Source of the DNA: an uncultured Prevotella sp.
Lineage (GTDB): Bacteria; Bacteroidota; Bacteroidia; Bacteroidales; Bacteroidaceae
Length of the DNA stretch: 9,308 bases
Direction: 5' to 3'
Assembly (NCBI GenBank): GCA_937906495.1
Contig: CALCVT010000066.1
Coordinates: 1 to 9,308 of the forward strand
Positions within the stretch are counted from its first letter, which is position 1. Each line of letters begins with the position of its first letter. Below the pieces are notes generated by a model, which worked only from the letters and a program-made list of their open reading frames with translations, made no database searches and had not been told where the DNA came from. Shown here in pieces: positions 1-6,336 of the stretch. Both the position numbers and the translations under genes were made by a program.

Positions 1-2
1 AA

Positions 3-224
3 GTTCTGAACAATGAAGATTTAATGAAATATGGGGTAGATGGGATGGATACAATGTATTTGTTTGGAATAAACCTCAATAATGTTGCTCAAAAGATATT
101 ACCTAAAAAGCATAGACCCTTTTTCAAAGACGACGATTTTGTAGAAGTGGGTTTAGGAGATAAGACTGTATTTATAGATAGCTCCTTACAAGACCTCACA
201 GGATTTACTTTTATACAATATTAA
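3..224 (+). CDS. 3' end of an unrecognised protein gene, cut by the window edge
   Basis: The frame is open from base 3 through the first ATG at 24 to a TAA at 222-224, so this is most likely the last ~73 codons of a gene that starts outside the window, not a 66-residue protein. I do not recognise the family. The visible tail is soluble-looking, with no membrane segment or signal peptide. It alternates short hydrophobic stretches with charged residues (for example KHRPFFKDDDF), suggesting the C-terminus of a beta-rich domain. The DNA is visibly richer in A+T than the ATP synthase genes. The gene converges on the atp operon, whose terminator lies about 110 bp beyond its stop, so the two units are transcribed toward each other and are probably unrelated in function. 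Confidence 0.5.
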   Translation, partial: VLNNEDLMKYGVDGMDTMYLFGINLNNVAQKILPKKHRPFFKDDDFVEVGLGDKTVFIDSSLQDLTGFTFIQY

Positions 225-330
225 TAAAACGTCTCATTAAATCACTAATAGTTATAAGATTATTATGGTTAACAGAACAACAATAAAATATTTATGTATA
301 AGACAATGCTCATGCTATTGAACACACAAC

Positions 331-367
331 ACAAAACCCCTCCGGCTGCTGTATAACAACCGAAGGG
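331..367 (-). terminator. Rho-independent terminator of the ATP synthase operon
   Basis: Read on the minus strand, 27 nt after the atpG stop, CCCTTCGG (367-360) pairs with CCGGAGGG (345-338), with one U-G wobble. The pairing can continue inward through UUG/CAG to a loop of about AUAC. A T4 tract (336-333) follows one G later. Position, stem and U-run all fit an intrinsic terminator ending the nine-gene transcript. In the opposite direction the same stem is followed by an A/T-rich stretch, so it may also weakly stop the convergent left-hand gene. Confidence 0.8.
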
Positions 368-394
368 ATTAAATAATTATTGCATAGAGAAGAT

Positions 395-1294
395 TTATTG
401 CATACTACCTCCAACAATATCAAGCAACTCAGCGGTGATGGCCTGTTGCCGGGTTTTGTTATAAGTTAGCTGCAACTCGCGTAAAAGTTCATCAGCATTA
501 TCTGTTGCCACTTGCATGGCTATGACACGTGCCGCATGTTCACTAGCAAGACTGTCTAAGAGTGCAGTATACACCTTCAAGTAAAGCGACTTGGGGACTA
601 AAGATTTTAGTACCTCCTCCTTAGATGGTTCTACTATGTAGTCCAATTCCCACCTACGCGTCCCTTCAGCCTGCTGCTGAAGGGATGAAGTTTTAACTAA
701 ATCTGTTTCAAGGTTAATCGGAAGGAATACTTCCTCAACAAGAACCTGCGAACCTGCACTTTTAAAGTGATGGTAAAGCATGTCTATGTGATCAACTTGA
801 TGGGTAGCGTAAAGGTCCATCAACTCAGCGGCCACTTTAGCTGCCGGTGCATAGGCAGGATGATCGAGCAATGAACTATTATCACTCATTACCATGAAAC
901 CTGCCTTACGGACAGCATCGGCTGCTTTTTTACCGAACGGATAAACACGAACAATCTCGACTCCTTGCTCGCGATAGGCTGCAACTTTATGGTTGAAAAC
1001 TTTAATTACATTGGCATTAAAACCACCACAAAGCGAAGAGTTAGATGTGTAAAGGACTATGGCTACACGCTTCACCTCTCGCTGCAATGCATACGGGGTA
1101 TCAACCTGCCCCTCCATACCTGCTATAAAAGCAGCCATGATATGGGCAAGTTGCAACTCGTAAGGGCGCATACTTTCGATGGCCTGTTGGGCACGATGAA
1201 GTTTAGAGGATGCTACCATCTTCATTGCACTCGTAATTTTACGAGTACTTTTCACCGAGGCTATTCGCGTTTTAACTTCTTTGAGTGAAGCCAT
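395..1294 (-). CDS. atpG: ATP synthase F1 subunit gamma
   Basis: Gamma is the central rotor shaft. It turns inside the alpha3-beta3 head and couples c-ring rotation to the conformational changes that make ATP. The 299-residue product is of normal length. Both family ends are clear: the N-terminal coiled-coil helix with SLKEVKTRIASVKSTRKIT and AMKMVASSKL (residues 3-32), and the C-terminal helix with SEHAARVIAMQVATDNA (251-267), the YNKTRQQAIT stretch (278-287) and terminal IVGGS. The SLCGGFN motif (87-93) lies in the Rossmann-like middle domain. It is the last gene of the operon, starting only 5 nt after the atpA stop. It has the clearest Shine-Dalgarno-like sequence in the operon, AAAGGA (1308-1303), 8 nt before the ATG and inside the end of atpA. 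The operon terminator follows. Confidence 0.98.
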   Translation of the reverse strand: MASLKEVKTRIASVKSTRKITSAMKMVASSKLHRAQQAIESMRPYELQLAHIMAAFIAGMEGQVDTPYALQREVKRVAIVLYTSNSSLCGGFNANVIKVFNHKVAAYREQGVEIVRVYPFGKKAADAVRKAGFMVMSDNSSLLDHPAYAPAAKVAAELMDLYATHQVDHIDMLYHHFKSAGSQVLVEEVFLPINLETDLVKTSSLQQQAEGTRRWELDYIVEPSKEEVLKSLVPKSLYLKVYTALLDSLASEHAARVIAMQVATDNADELLRELQLTYNKTRQQAITAELLDIVGGSMQ

Positions 1295-1299
1295 AGATA

Positions 1300-2886
1300 T
1301 TATCCTTTATATTGTCCAGCAACATCAGCAGCTACCTTCTCTATTTGTTGGGTGACCTCATCAGTCAACTTGCCTGCTGCTAATTCGGCAAGAATAGTAT
1401 CGGCATACTGCGAACGAACTACCTGCAGGAAGGTATCTTGAAAATCGCGTACCTTTTCAAGAGGTACGTTCTTAAGCAAGCCTCTTGTTCCACAATAGAG
1501 TATTGCAACCTGTTCTGCTACAGGCATTGGGCTGTATTGCGCCTGAATAAGTAACTGATTATTCTTACGACCACGGTCGATTGTCATTGCTGTAACCGGA
1601 TCCATATCAGATGAGAACTTGGCAAAAGCTTCCAACTCACGATACTGAGCCTGGTCTATCTTCAATGTACCAGCCACCTTTTTCATACTCTTAATTTGTG
1701 CGGCACCACCTACACGGCTTACTGAAATACCAACATCAATAGCCGGACGGAAACCTTGATTGAAAAGATTTCCATCCAAATAAATCTGTCCGTCGGTAAT
1801 GGAGATTACATTTGTTGGAATGTATGCCGAAACGTCACCTGCCTGCGTTTCAATAATAGGTAGTGCTGTAAGCGAACCACCTCCTTTGACTTCACTACGC
1901 AAACACTCAGGAAGGTCATTCATTTTTTCGGCAACCTCCTGCTGATTGTTAATTTTAGCCGCACGCTCTAGCAAACGTGAGTGCAAATAGAATACGTCAC
2001 CAGGATAAGCCTCACGACCTGAGGGACGACGCAGGATAAGTGAAACCTCACGATAGGCTACAGCCTGTTTTGAAAGGTCATCATAGACTACAAGAGCATG
2101 CTTGCCACGATCACGGAAGAACTCACCAATAGCAGCACCAGCAAAGGGTGCATAATATTGCATGGCCGCGGGCTCTCCAGCTGTTGCACTCACAATAACA
2201 GTGTATTCCATCGCTCCTGCCTCTTTGAGTGTATTGACGATGTTTGCTACTGTTGATGCTTTTTGGCCGATAGCTACATAAATACAATAGACGGGATCTC
2301 CATTTTGGAAATTCTGCTTTTGATTAATGATTGTATCTATAGCAATAGCTGTTTTTCCTGTTTGACGGTCGCCGATAATCAACTCACGTTGTCCTCGTCC
2401 TATAGGAATCATTGAGTCAACACTCTTGAGACCCGTTTGAAGAGCTTGAGTTACAGGCTGACGATAAATTACACCAGGTGCCTTTCGATCGAGAGGCATT
2501 AGGTATTTCTTTCCTGCAATTGCCGGTCCGCCATCCTTGGGATTACCCAATGGGTCTATGACGCGTCCGAGCATTTGCTCATTAACCTCAATTGAAGCAA
2601 CTTTGCCGGTACGCTTTACGCTCTGCCCTTCCTTAATTCCTTCAGAAGAACCGAGCAACACGGCACCAACATTGTCCTCCTCCAGGTTCATGGCCACAGC
2701 CATGACGCCATTGTCAAATTCAATAAGTTCGTTCTCTGTTACATTGGTAAGACCATAGATGTGTGCTACACCATCGCCAATTGACAGAACAACGCCTACT
2801 TCCTCAAACTTGACACCGGTATCGATATCATGAAGTTCGCGCAAAAGTACTTCGCTGACTTCACTGGGTTTGATATTGTTGGACAT
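1300..2886 (-). CDS. atpA: ATP synthase F1 subunit alpha
   Basis: Alpha is the non-catalytic nucleotide-binding subunit that alternates with beta in the F1 head on the cytoplasmic side. The 528-residue product has the Walker A loop GDRQTGKT (172-179), the Walker B region ALVVYDDL (264-271), and the arginine finger in the SVSRVGGAAQ motif (Arg391), which reaches into the neighbouring beta catalytic site. The order is the normal N-terminal beta-barrel, Rossmann-type nucleotide domain and C-terminal helical bundle. Around residues 312-332 it carries roughly 7 residues more than E. coli AtpA (KINNQQEVAEKMNDLPECL region). As I recall, Bacteroidota alpha chains share this insertion. The gene lies 39 nt after atpH, with an A-rich leader and no Shine-Dalgarno, and 5 nt before atpG. 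Confidence 0.98.
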   Translation of the reverse strand: MSNNIKPSEVSEVLLRELHDIDTGVKFEEVGVVLSIGDGVAHIYGLTNVTENELIEFDNGVMAVAMNLEEDNVGAVLLGSSEGIKEGQSVKRTGKVASIEVNEQMLGRVIDPLGNPKDGGPAIAGKKYLMPLDRKAPGVIYRQPVTQALQTGLKSVDSMIPIGRGQRELIIGDRQTGKTAIAIDTIINQKQNFQNGDPVYCIYVAIGQKASTVANIVNTLKEAGAMEYTVIVSATAGEPAAMQYYAPFAGAAIGEFFRDRGKHALVVYDDLSKQAVAYREVSLILRRPSGREAYPGDVFYLHSRLLERAAKINNQQEVAEKMNDLPECLRSEVKGGGSLTALPIIETQAGDVSAYIPTNVISITDGQIYLDGNLFNQGFRPAIDVGISVSRVGGAAQIKSMKKVAGTLKIDQAQYRELEAFAKFSSDMDPVTAMTIDRGRKNNQLLIQAQYSPMPVAEQVAILYCGTRGLLKNVPLEKVRDFQDTFLQVVRSQYADTILAELAAGKLTDEVTQQIEKVAADVAGQYKG

Positions 2887-2925
2887 GTTATTTTTAGAAT
2901 TTAATAGATTGAGCGCTTATGGCAA

Positions 2926-3468
2926 CTATTTAGCCAGTTCGCGTTGGAGGCGAGCCAGCTGATTACGCACACTCGCATCGAGACGGTAAGTATCGTATTC
3001 CAAAATAAATCCACCACCAATAGTAGCGTCTTGTACTACTTGAAAATCGACCTTACTATTTGATTTGGCCTCAACCATCTGCTGAAGCTTTGCTACAACC
3101 TGTTCATTGACAGCTCCGGGGACTACGAGTCTGCCCCTAATTATTTGCTTTTCCTTACGATAGAGTGTACCATAGGAATGGGCTATCAACATCATGGCAT
3201 CAGCACGCTGCTTATGGATGACTAGATTTACAAAACGTGTCAAGGATATAGAAGGCTTCTTATCTCCGCAAGCTGCAGCCAATAGTAATTTTTGTTTTTG
3301 ACTGTTAGTAATTACGGGATTAAGCATTGCCTTCTGTAAAGCTGGCACATTTAGAAAAGCTTGAGCCAAAGCAGAAGTCTCGGCATACACCTGCGCATCC
3401 TCGTTGTTTTGTATAGCAAAACGCAAGAAAGCCTTGGCGTAACGCATTGAAACGATGCCTAAATCCAT
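2926..3468 (-). CDS. atpH: ATP synthase subunit delta (OSCP homologue)
   Basis: Delta joins the top of the F1 head to the b-subunit stator, stopping alpha3-beta3 from turning with the rotor. The 180-residue product has the usual family length. The N-terminal helical domain opens with the typical RYAKAFL (residues 9-15). The C-terminal signature includes GGGFILEYDTYRLDASVRNQL, followed by the basic tail LQRELAK. The ATG at 3468 was preferred over Met8 because it leaves the usual few residues before RYAKA. The gene lies 25 nt after atpF and 39 nt before atpA, in the usual F-H-A order. Sequence identity is low across this family, but motifs, length and position agree. Confidence 0.95.
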   Translation of the reverse strand: MDLGIVSMRYAKAFLRFAIQNNEDAQVYAETSALAQAFLNVPALQKAMLNPVITNSQKQKLLLAAACGDKKPSISLTRFVNLVIHKQRADAMMLIAHSYGTLYRKEKQIIRGRLVVPGAVNEQVVAKLQQMVEAKSNSKVDFQVVQDATIGGGFILEYDTYRLDASVRNQLARLQRELAK

Positions 3469-3493
3469 ATTGTATGATGTATTTTATGAATTG

Positions 3494-4012
3494 CTACGCT
3501 TTAAGGCAGACCTCATCGAGCATACGCTCTATGAGTTTTTGCTGTTCAGCGTCATCGGCCAACTGCTGGCGCACAACTTTCTCTGCAACTACCATCGAAA
3601 GTTCGGCCACTGTCTGACGGATTTCGCGCAGTGCATTCTCCTTATCGGCAGCAATTTGTGCTTTGGCATCTAGGATGAGTTTAGCACCTTCTTCTTGTGC
3701 ACGTTCACGTGCTTCCCGAATAATGCTGTCTCCCGTAGCCTTTGCCTGATTAATTATTTCGGCTTGACGTACTCGAGCCTCATTCTCTATGCGCTCACAC
3801 TCTTGCTGTATTCCGGCAAGACGTTCATTAGCCTCATATGCTTTTTGCAATGACTCATCGATGTACTTTTTGCGTTCATCAACCATCTGCGTAATTACGG
3901 GAAAACCAAAATTCCCGACAATCAACATGATGACTATAAAAGCCATAGCCATCCAAAAGAGCAGGCCGAAATCAGGAGTCAATATAGCCGGTAGAGTATT
4001 TAACAACTGCAT
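3494..4012 (-). CDS. atpF: ATP synthase Fo subunit b (stator stalk)
   Basis: Two copies of b form the peripheral stalk that ties subunit a in the membrane to delta and alpha on F1. The 172-residue product has one membrane helix near residues 15-38 (FGLLFWMAMAFIVIMLIV), then VITQMVDERKKYIDESL, the standard b-type junction. A long charged helix rich in Ala, Glu, Lys, Arg and Gln follows to about residue 155 and is expected to form the right-handed coiled coil of the dimer. The membrane helix is preceded by a short periplasmic N-terminus. Only one b gene is present, so a homodimer is expected rather than b/b'. The gene is separated from atpE by an unusually long 143-nt structured spacer (described separately) and from atpH by 25 nt. 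Confidence 0.96.
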   Translation of the reverse strand: MQLLNTLPAILTPDFGLLFWMAMAFIVIMLIVGNFGFPVITQMVDERKKYIDESLQKAYEANERLAGIQQECERIENEARVRQAEIINQAKATGDSIIREARERAQEEGAKLILDAKAQIAADKENALREIRQTVAELSMVVAEKVVRQQLADDAEQQKLIERMLDEVCLKA

Positions 4013-4029
4013 AATCTGAGTTTTCGGAC

Positions 4030-4135
4030 TACGGATTGTAAAACTGAAACTTTATGCAGCAGAATGATGCTAAACAACTCTACGAGAGCCTTATGTAATA
4101 CCAAAATCTGCTTGGTATCAGCATCACAATCCGTA
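4030..4135 (-). promoter_or_regulatory. Nested inverted-repeat structure in the atpE-atpF spacer
   Basis: The 143-nt gap between atpE and atpF holds three nested complementary pairs. The outer arms are 10 of 10 (4030-4039 with 4126-4135, TACGGATTGT/ACAATCCGTA). The middle arms are 7 of 7 (4065-4071 with 4120-4126). Inside these is a hairpin with arms ATACCAA/TTGGTAT (4098-4104 with 4112-4118). A further small stem, CTCT-CGT-AGAG on the minus strand, sits at 4078-4088. In the transcript this would make a branched, closed RNA domain between the c and b genes. No U-run follows, so it is not an ordinary terminator. A role in mRNA stability, processing or differential expression is inference. A small element bounded by terminal inverted repeats is an alternative, but I see no flanking target duplication. 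Confidence 0.5.
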
Positions 4136-4155
4136 ATCGAGGGGGAACTAAAATA

Positions 4156-4401
4156 TTAGAGGAAGAGACAGAGCAAGCAGACGATAACGGCGAATAGAGC
4201 CACACCTTCTACAAGCGCTGCAATGATAATCATGGTAGTACGGATATCGGCCGTAGACTCAGGCTGACGAGCGATAGCCTCCATAGCGGCGCTACCAATG
4301 CGTCCAATTCCAAGACCTGCGCCAATAGCGGCAATACCGGCGCCAATACCAGCGCTCAACTTAGCTATTCCAGCTGCTTCTAACAATGCAAGTAATAACA
4401 T
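4156..4401 (-). CDS. atpE: ATP synthase Fo subunit c (rotor ring)
   Basis: This 81-residue hairpin of two membrane helices forms the rotating c-ring. Helix 1 carries the glycine-rich packing motif GAGLGIG (27-33). The polar loop is the family signature ARQPE (44-48), which contacts gamma and epsilon. Helix 2 has the essential ion-carrying carboxylate Glu65 in AALVEGVALF. Aligned on ARQPE with the sodium-binding c subunit of Ilyobacter tartaricus (from memory), the positions of its Gln32, Ser66 and Tyr70 are Ile32, Gly66 and Phe70 here. The sodium ligand set is therefore missing and proton coupling is predicted. The leader is very A+T-rich and a structured spacer lies downstream. Both may serve the need for many c copies per complex. 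Confidence 0.97.
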   Translation of the reverse strand: MLLLALLEAAGIAKLSAGIGAGIAAIGAGLGIGRIGSAAMEAIARQPESTADIRTTMIIIAALVEGVALFAVIVCLLCLFL

Positions 4402-4467
4402 AATGATTTTAGTTTTATAAGGTTATTATTAGTCTTAATTTATTAGCGAAATATTCTTAGTTCATTT
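4402..4467 (-). promoter_or_regulatory. Very A+T-rich leader of atpE
   Basis: The 66 nt between the atpB stop and the atpE ATG contain only 12 G or C by hand count (about 18%). I see no stable stem and no Shine-Dalgarno. In Bacteroidota, translation start is favoured by A-rich, unstructured leaders rather than Shine-Dalgarno pairing, and in E. coli a U-rich leader before atpE is known to raise translation of subunit c. That this leader does the same is inference. Confidence 0.4.
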
Positions 4468-5538
4468 CTATTCGTGATGTTCAGGATGAGCTAAACCAAT
4501 AAAGATGGCACTGAGCATTGTAAACACATAAGCTTGTATAAAAGCCACCAAAAGTTCCAGGCCATTCATGAAAAGCATCATCAAGAAACTAACCACCGTT
4601 AATGGGCCTCCTATAACTGGTCCCATCTGGCTCGTTATGAAGATAACACAAGTGAGCGACAGAATGATTGCATGACCACCCATCATATTGGCAAACAAAC
4701 GCACCATCAAGGCAAAAGGTTTTGTAAATATACCAAAGATTTCGATTACAGGCATCATTGGTATGGGCACCTTCAGCCACGTGGGAACGGGAGGCCACAA
4801 TATCTCTTTCCAGTATTCTTTATTACCAAACAAATTCACCAGCAATAAAGTACAGAAGGCCAAGAAGAAAGTGATGTTAATATTACCAGTAATATTGGCA
4901 CCTCCCGGGAAAAAAGGAATCAATCCCAACAAATTGGTGATAAAGATAAAAAAGAAAACTGAAAGTAAAAATGGTGCATAACGATGATAATGCTTTTCAC
5001 CCACTGATGGACGAATCAAATCGTCGTTAATCGTAGTAACAAACATTTCTACTAAACCTACAAATCCCCTGGGGGCTTGATCGCTTGGTTTACGTCCTTT
5101 ATACCATCGAGCTGATCCTACAAAGATAAGAATCATCAACAAGGCAACTATCCATATTTGAACTACATTCTTGGTTATGCTAAAGTCCAACGGACGAACC
5201 GTCTGTCCGGTCGATAAACGTTCATAAATTTTACCATTGCTCTCAGCATTGAGATAAAAACCTTTATAGCAACCATCAGCACTATCATGAAAACGTTCAG
5301 AGCTGAATATATGCCATTCGCCCGATTCGCTACGAACTATAACCGGAAGCGGGATTGAAATATGATGGCCATTCCACGTTGTAATGTGCCAATCATAAGC
5401 ATCGCTCATATGGCCAAGCACTATTTCCTTAACATCAACTCCTCCCTCCTCAGTAGATTCTGAGGCCCAAGTAGGTTGTGCAGCAAAGAGCGCTCCACAC
5501 AACAGCAATAACTGCAGGCAAAAGTGATTGAATTTCAT
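4468..5538 (-). CDS. atpB: ATP synthase Fo subunit a, with signal peptide and extra periplasmic domain
   Basis: Subunit a provides the two half-channels through which ions reach the c-ring. I start it at the ATG at 5538, 7 nt after the upstream stop. The longer frame begins with GTG at 5565 and overlaps that gene. The resulting 356-residue protein opens with a signal peptide (basic MKFNHF, hydrophobic LLLLCGALFAA, probable cleavage after PTWA near residue 25). A ~95-residue, His- and Trp-containing periplasmic domain follows, to about residue 120. The channel core comes next, with hydrophobic segments near 125-145, 187-209, 216-237, 263-301 and 308-351. The essential arginine is Arg280 in LMVRLFANMMGGH, and Gln335 in AFIQAYVF sits in the last helix. 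E. coli AtpB is about 271 residues, so the N-terminal extension explains the size. Identity is certain; the role of the extra domain is unknown. Confidence 0.96.
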   Translation of the reverse strand: MKFNHFCLQLLLLCGALFAAQPTWASESTEEGGVDVKEIVLGHMSDAYDWHITTWNGHHISIPLPVIVRSESGEWHIFSSERFHDSADGCYKGFYLNAESNGKIYERLSTGQTVRPLDFSITKNVVQIWIVALLMILIFVGSARWYKGRKPSDQAPRGFVGLVEMFVTTINDDLIRPSVGEKHYHRYAPFLLSVFFFIFITNLLGLIPFFPGGANITGNINITFFLAFCTLLLVNLFGNKEYWKEILWPPVPTWLKVPIPMMPVIEIFGIFTKPFALMVRLFANMMGGHAIILSLTCVIFITSQMGPVIGGPLTVVSFLMMLFMNGLELLVAFIQAYVFTMLSAIFIGLAHPEHHE

Positions 5539-5545
5539 GAGATAA

Positions 5546-5962
5546 TCATTTTTTATGCTGTACACAACGCTCCATCTTTGTATAATGAATAACTGAAGTA
5601 ATCATTTCAACCAGATAAAACGCCAAAATGTTTATGACAAACGCCAAAAGATTTTCTTTAAATACAACTACGTAAACAGCAATTATTGTTGCCGCAAATA
5701 ACAGGCGAATAATAGTAATAAGGATGTAATAGCCAAAAACCATTTTACCTCCACGGCGCATCACCTGCAAATAGATTGTACTTGAAAACAGACTGAGTGC
5801 AAAAAATAATGTAGCCAAAACAGCTATGCTGGGAGTTTGCTGCATTGCAACTGCTGAGCCCATAAAGTAAAACTCTACGAAATAGAGCAACATGCACAGC
5901 ATACACAAGAGCACACCTTTAAAGACTATAGACTTAAGCGTTTGTTTAAGATATAAATCCAT
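5546..5962 (-). CDS. AtpI-like small membrane protein of the ATP synthase operon
   Basis: This 138-residue protein has four predicted membrane helices near residues 12-36, 46-65, 75-99 and 103-127. The loop between the second and third is strongly basic (RRGGK, 69-73), and the cytoplasmic-looking tail is basic (KMERCVQHKK). It lies between the epsilon and a genes, directly before atpB by 7 nt. In other bacteria that position is held by atpI, whose product helps assemble the c-ring or Fo. Sequence similarity to AtpI is not obvious by eye, so the assignment rests on size, four helices and position. A Bacteroidales-specific Fo assembly factor is equally possible. It is co-transcribed with its neighbours and has a plain ATG start. 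Confidence 0.65.
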   Translation of the reverse strand: MDLYLKQTLKSIVFKGVLLCMLCMLLYFVEFYFMGSAVAMQQTPSIAVLATLFFALSLFSSTIYLQVMRRGGKMVFGYYILITIIRLLFAATIIAVYVVVFKENLLAFVINILAFYLVEMITSVIHYTKMERCVQHKK

Positions 5963-5997
5963 TACAACGTATTAGGAAAGGAGATAAACACACACTG

Positions 5998-6231
5998 TTA
6001 CAACTCAACACATACAGAAACTACGTTGCGGGCAACTTCGGCAAAACCTCCTGTTATTTCCACTTCAAATGGTGTTTCTCCCAAACATGTAACTACACCT
6101 TTTGTCAAGGTTGAGATGATTGGAGCATGTCCCTCCAATACCTCAAAGCGTCCTTGCATGCCAGGCAGTTTAATTGCCGTTGCTGTATTTTCGTACAAAA
6201 CTTTTTCTGGAGAAACAATGACTACTTTCAT
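5998..6231 (-). CDS. atpC: ATP synthase F1 subunit epsilon, short one-domain form
   Basis: Epsilon sits on the rotor with gamma and contacts the c-ring. I start it at the ATG at 6231 (MKVVIVSPEKVLYE). An in-frame TTG eight codons earlier (6255) gives an N-terminus unlike the family. The 77-residue product covers only the N-terminal beta-sandwich. Family motifs are IVSPEKVLYE (residues 5-14), LPGMQGRFEVLEGHAPIIS (22-40) and EITGGFAEVARNVVSV (58-73). The C-terminal helical hairpin, which in E. coli (about 139 residues) inhibits ATP hydrolysis, is absent. The next gene begins only 35 nt after the stop, so there is no room for a frameshifted remnant. Short epsilons are, as I recall, normal in Bacteroidota and Chlorobi, so this is not a broken gene. 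Confidence 0.94.
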   Translation of the reverse strand: MKVVIVSPEKVLYENTATAIKLPGMQGRFEVLEGHAPIISTLTKGVVTCLGETPFEVEITGGFAEVARNVVSVCVEL

Positions 6232-6266
6232 ATTTTCAGTATTACAGTTATACAAAGACTTGCTGC

Positions 6267-6308
6267 ATGGAATACCCCAGTCGGAGTACTCCGGTTAGTG
6301 CATTCCAT
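6267..6308 (-). promoter_or_regulatory. Palindromic element in the atpD-atpC spacer
   Basis: The 105-nt gap between atpD and atpC carries a perfect 12-bp palindrome, CGGAGTACTCCG (6282-6293). It is enclosed by a 7-bp inverted repeat, ATGGAAT (6267-6273) with ATTCCAT (6302-6308). In RNA this would form a hairpin with an internal loop. No T-run follows on the minus strand, so it is not a standard terminator. It could be a protein-binding dyad, an mRNA-processing or stability hairpin, or a partial attenuator lowering expression of genes after atpD. The structure is seen directly; its function is unknown. Confidence 0.45.
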
Positions 6309-6336
6309 ACATCACAGCCTATGCATCTGGTTTAAC

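Noticed and set aside
965..1288. Plus-strand open frame of 107 codons opposite atpG
   Set aside because: It lies fully antisense to a strongly conserved gene, has no family features, and similar antisense frames occur opposite atpA, atpF, atpB and atpD. They are coding shadows.
4080..4124. ATG-initiated 14-codon mini-gene in the atpE-atpF spacer
   Set aside because: It lies within the structured repeats, and nothing about its start context or peptide supports translation.
4030..4135. The nested repeats as an insertion sequence or MITE
   Set aside because: No flanking target-site duplication and no transposase. Only the terminal inverted repeats fit, so it is kept as an alternative rather than a call.
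4589..4798. Minus-strand 69-codon frame inside atpB
   Set aside because: It is an out-of-frame reading of the a-subunit membrane core, with no start context or recognisable product.
5539..5565. GTG start giving a 365-residue subunit a overlapping the AtpI-like gene
   Set aside because: The ATG at 5538 follows the upstream stop by 7 nt and gives a classic short basic n-region for the signal peptide. The longer form adds an acidic, polar leader and needs a rare start.
6232..6255. TTG start giving an 85-residue epsilon
   Set aside because: Family alignment begins at MKVVIVSPEK, where an ATG is present. The extra eight residues do not fit the family.
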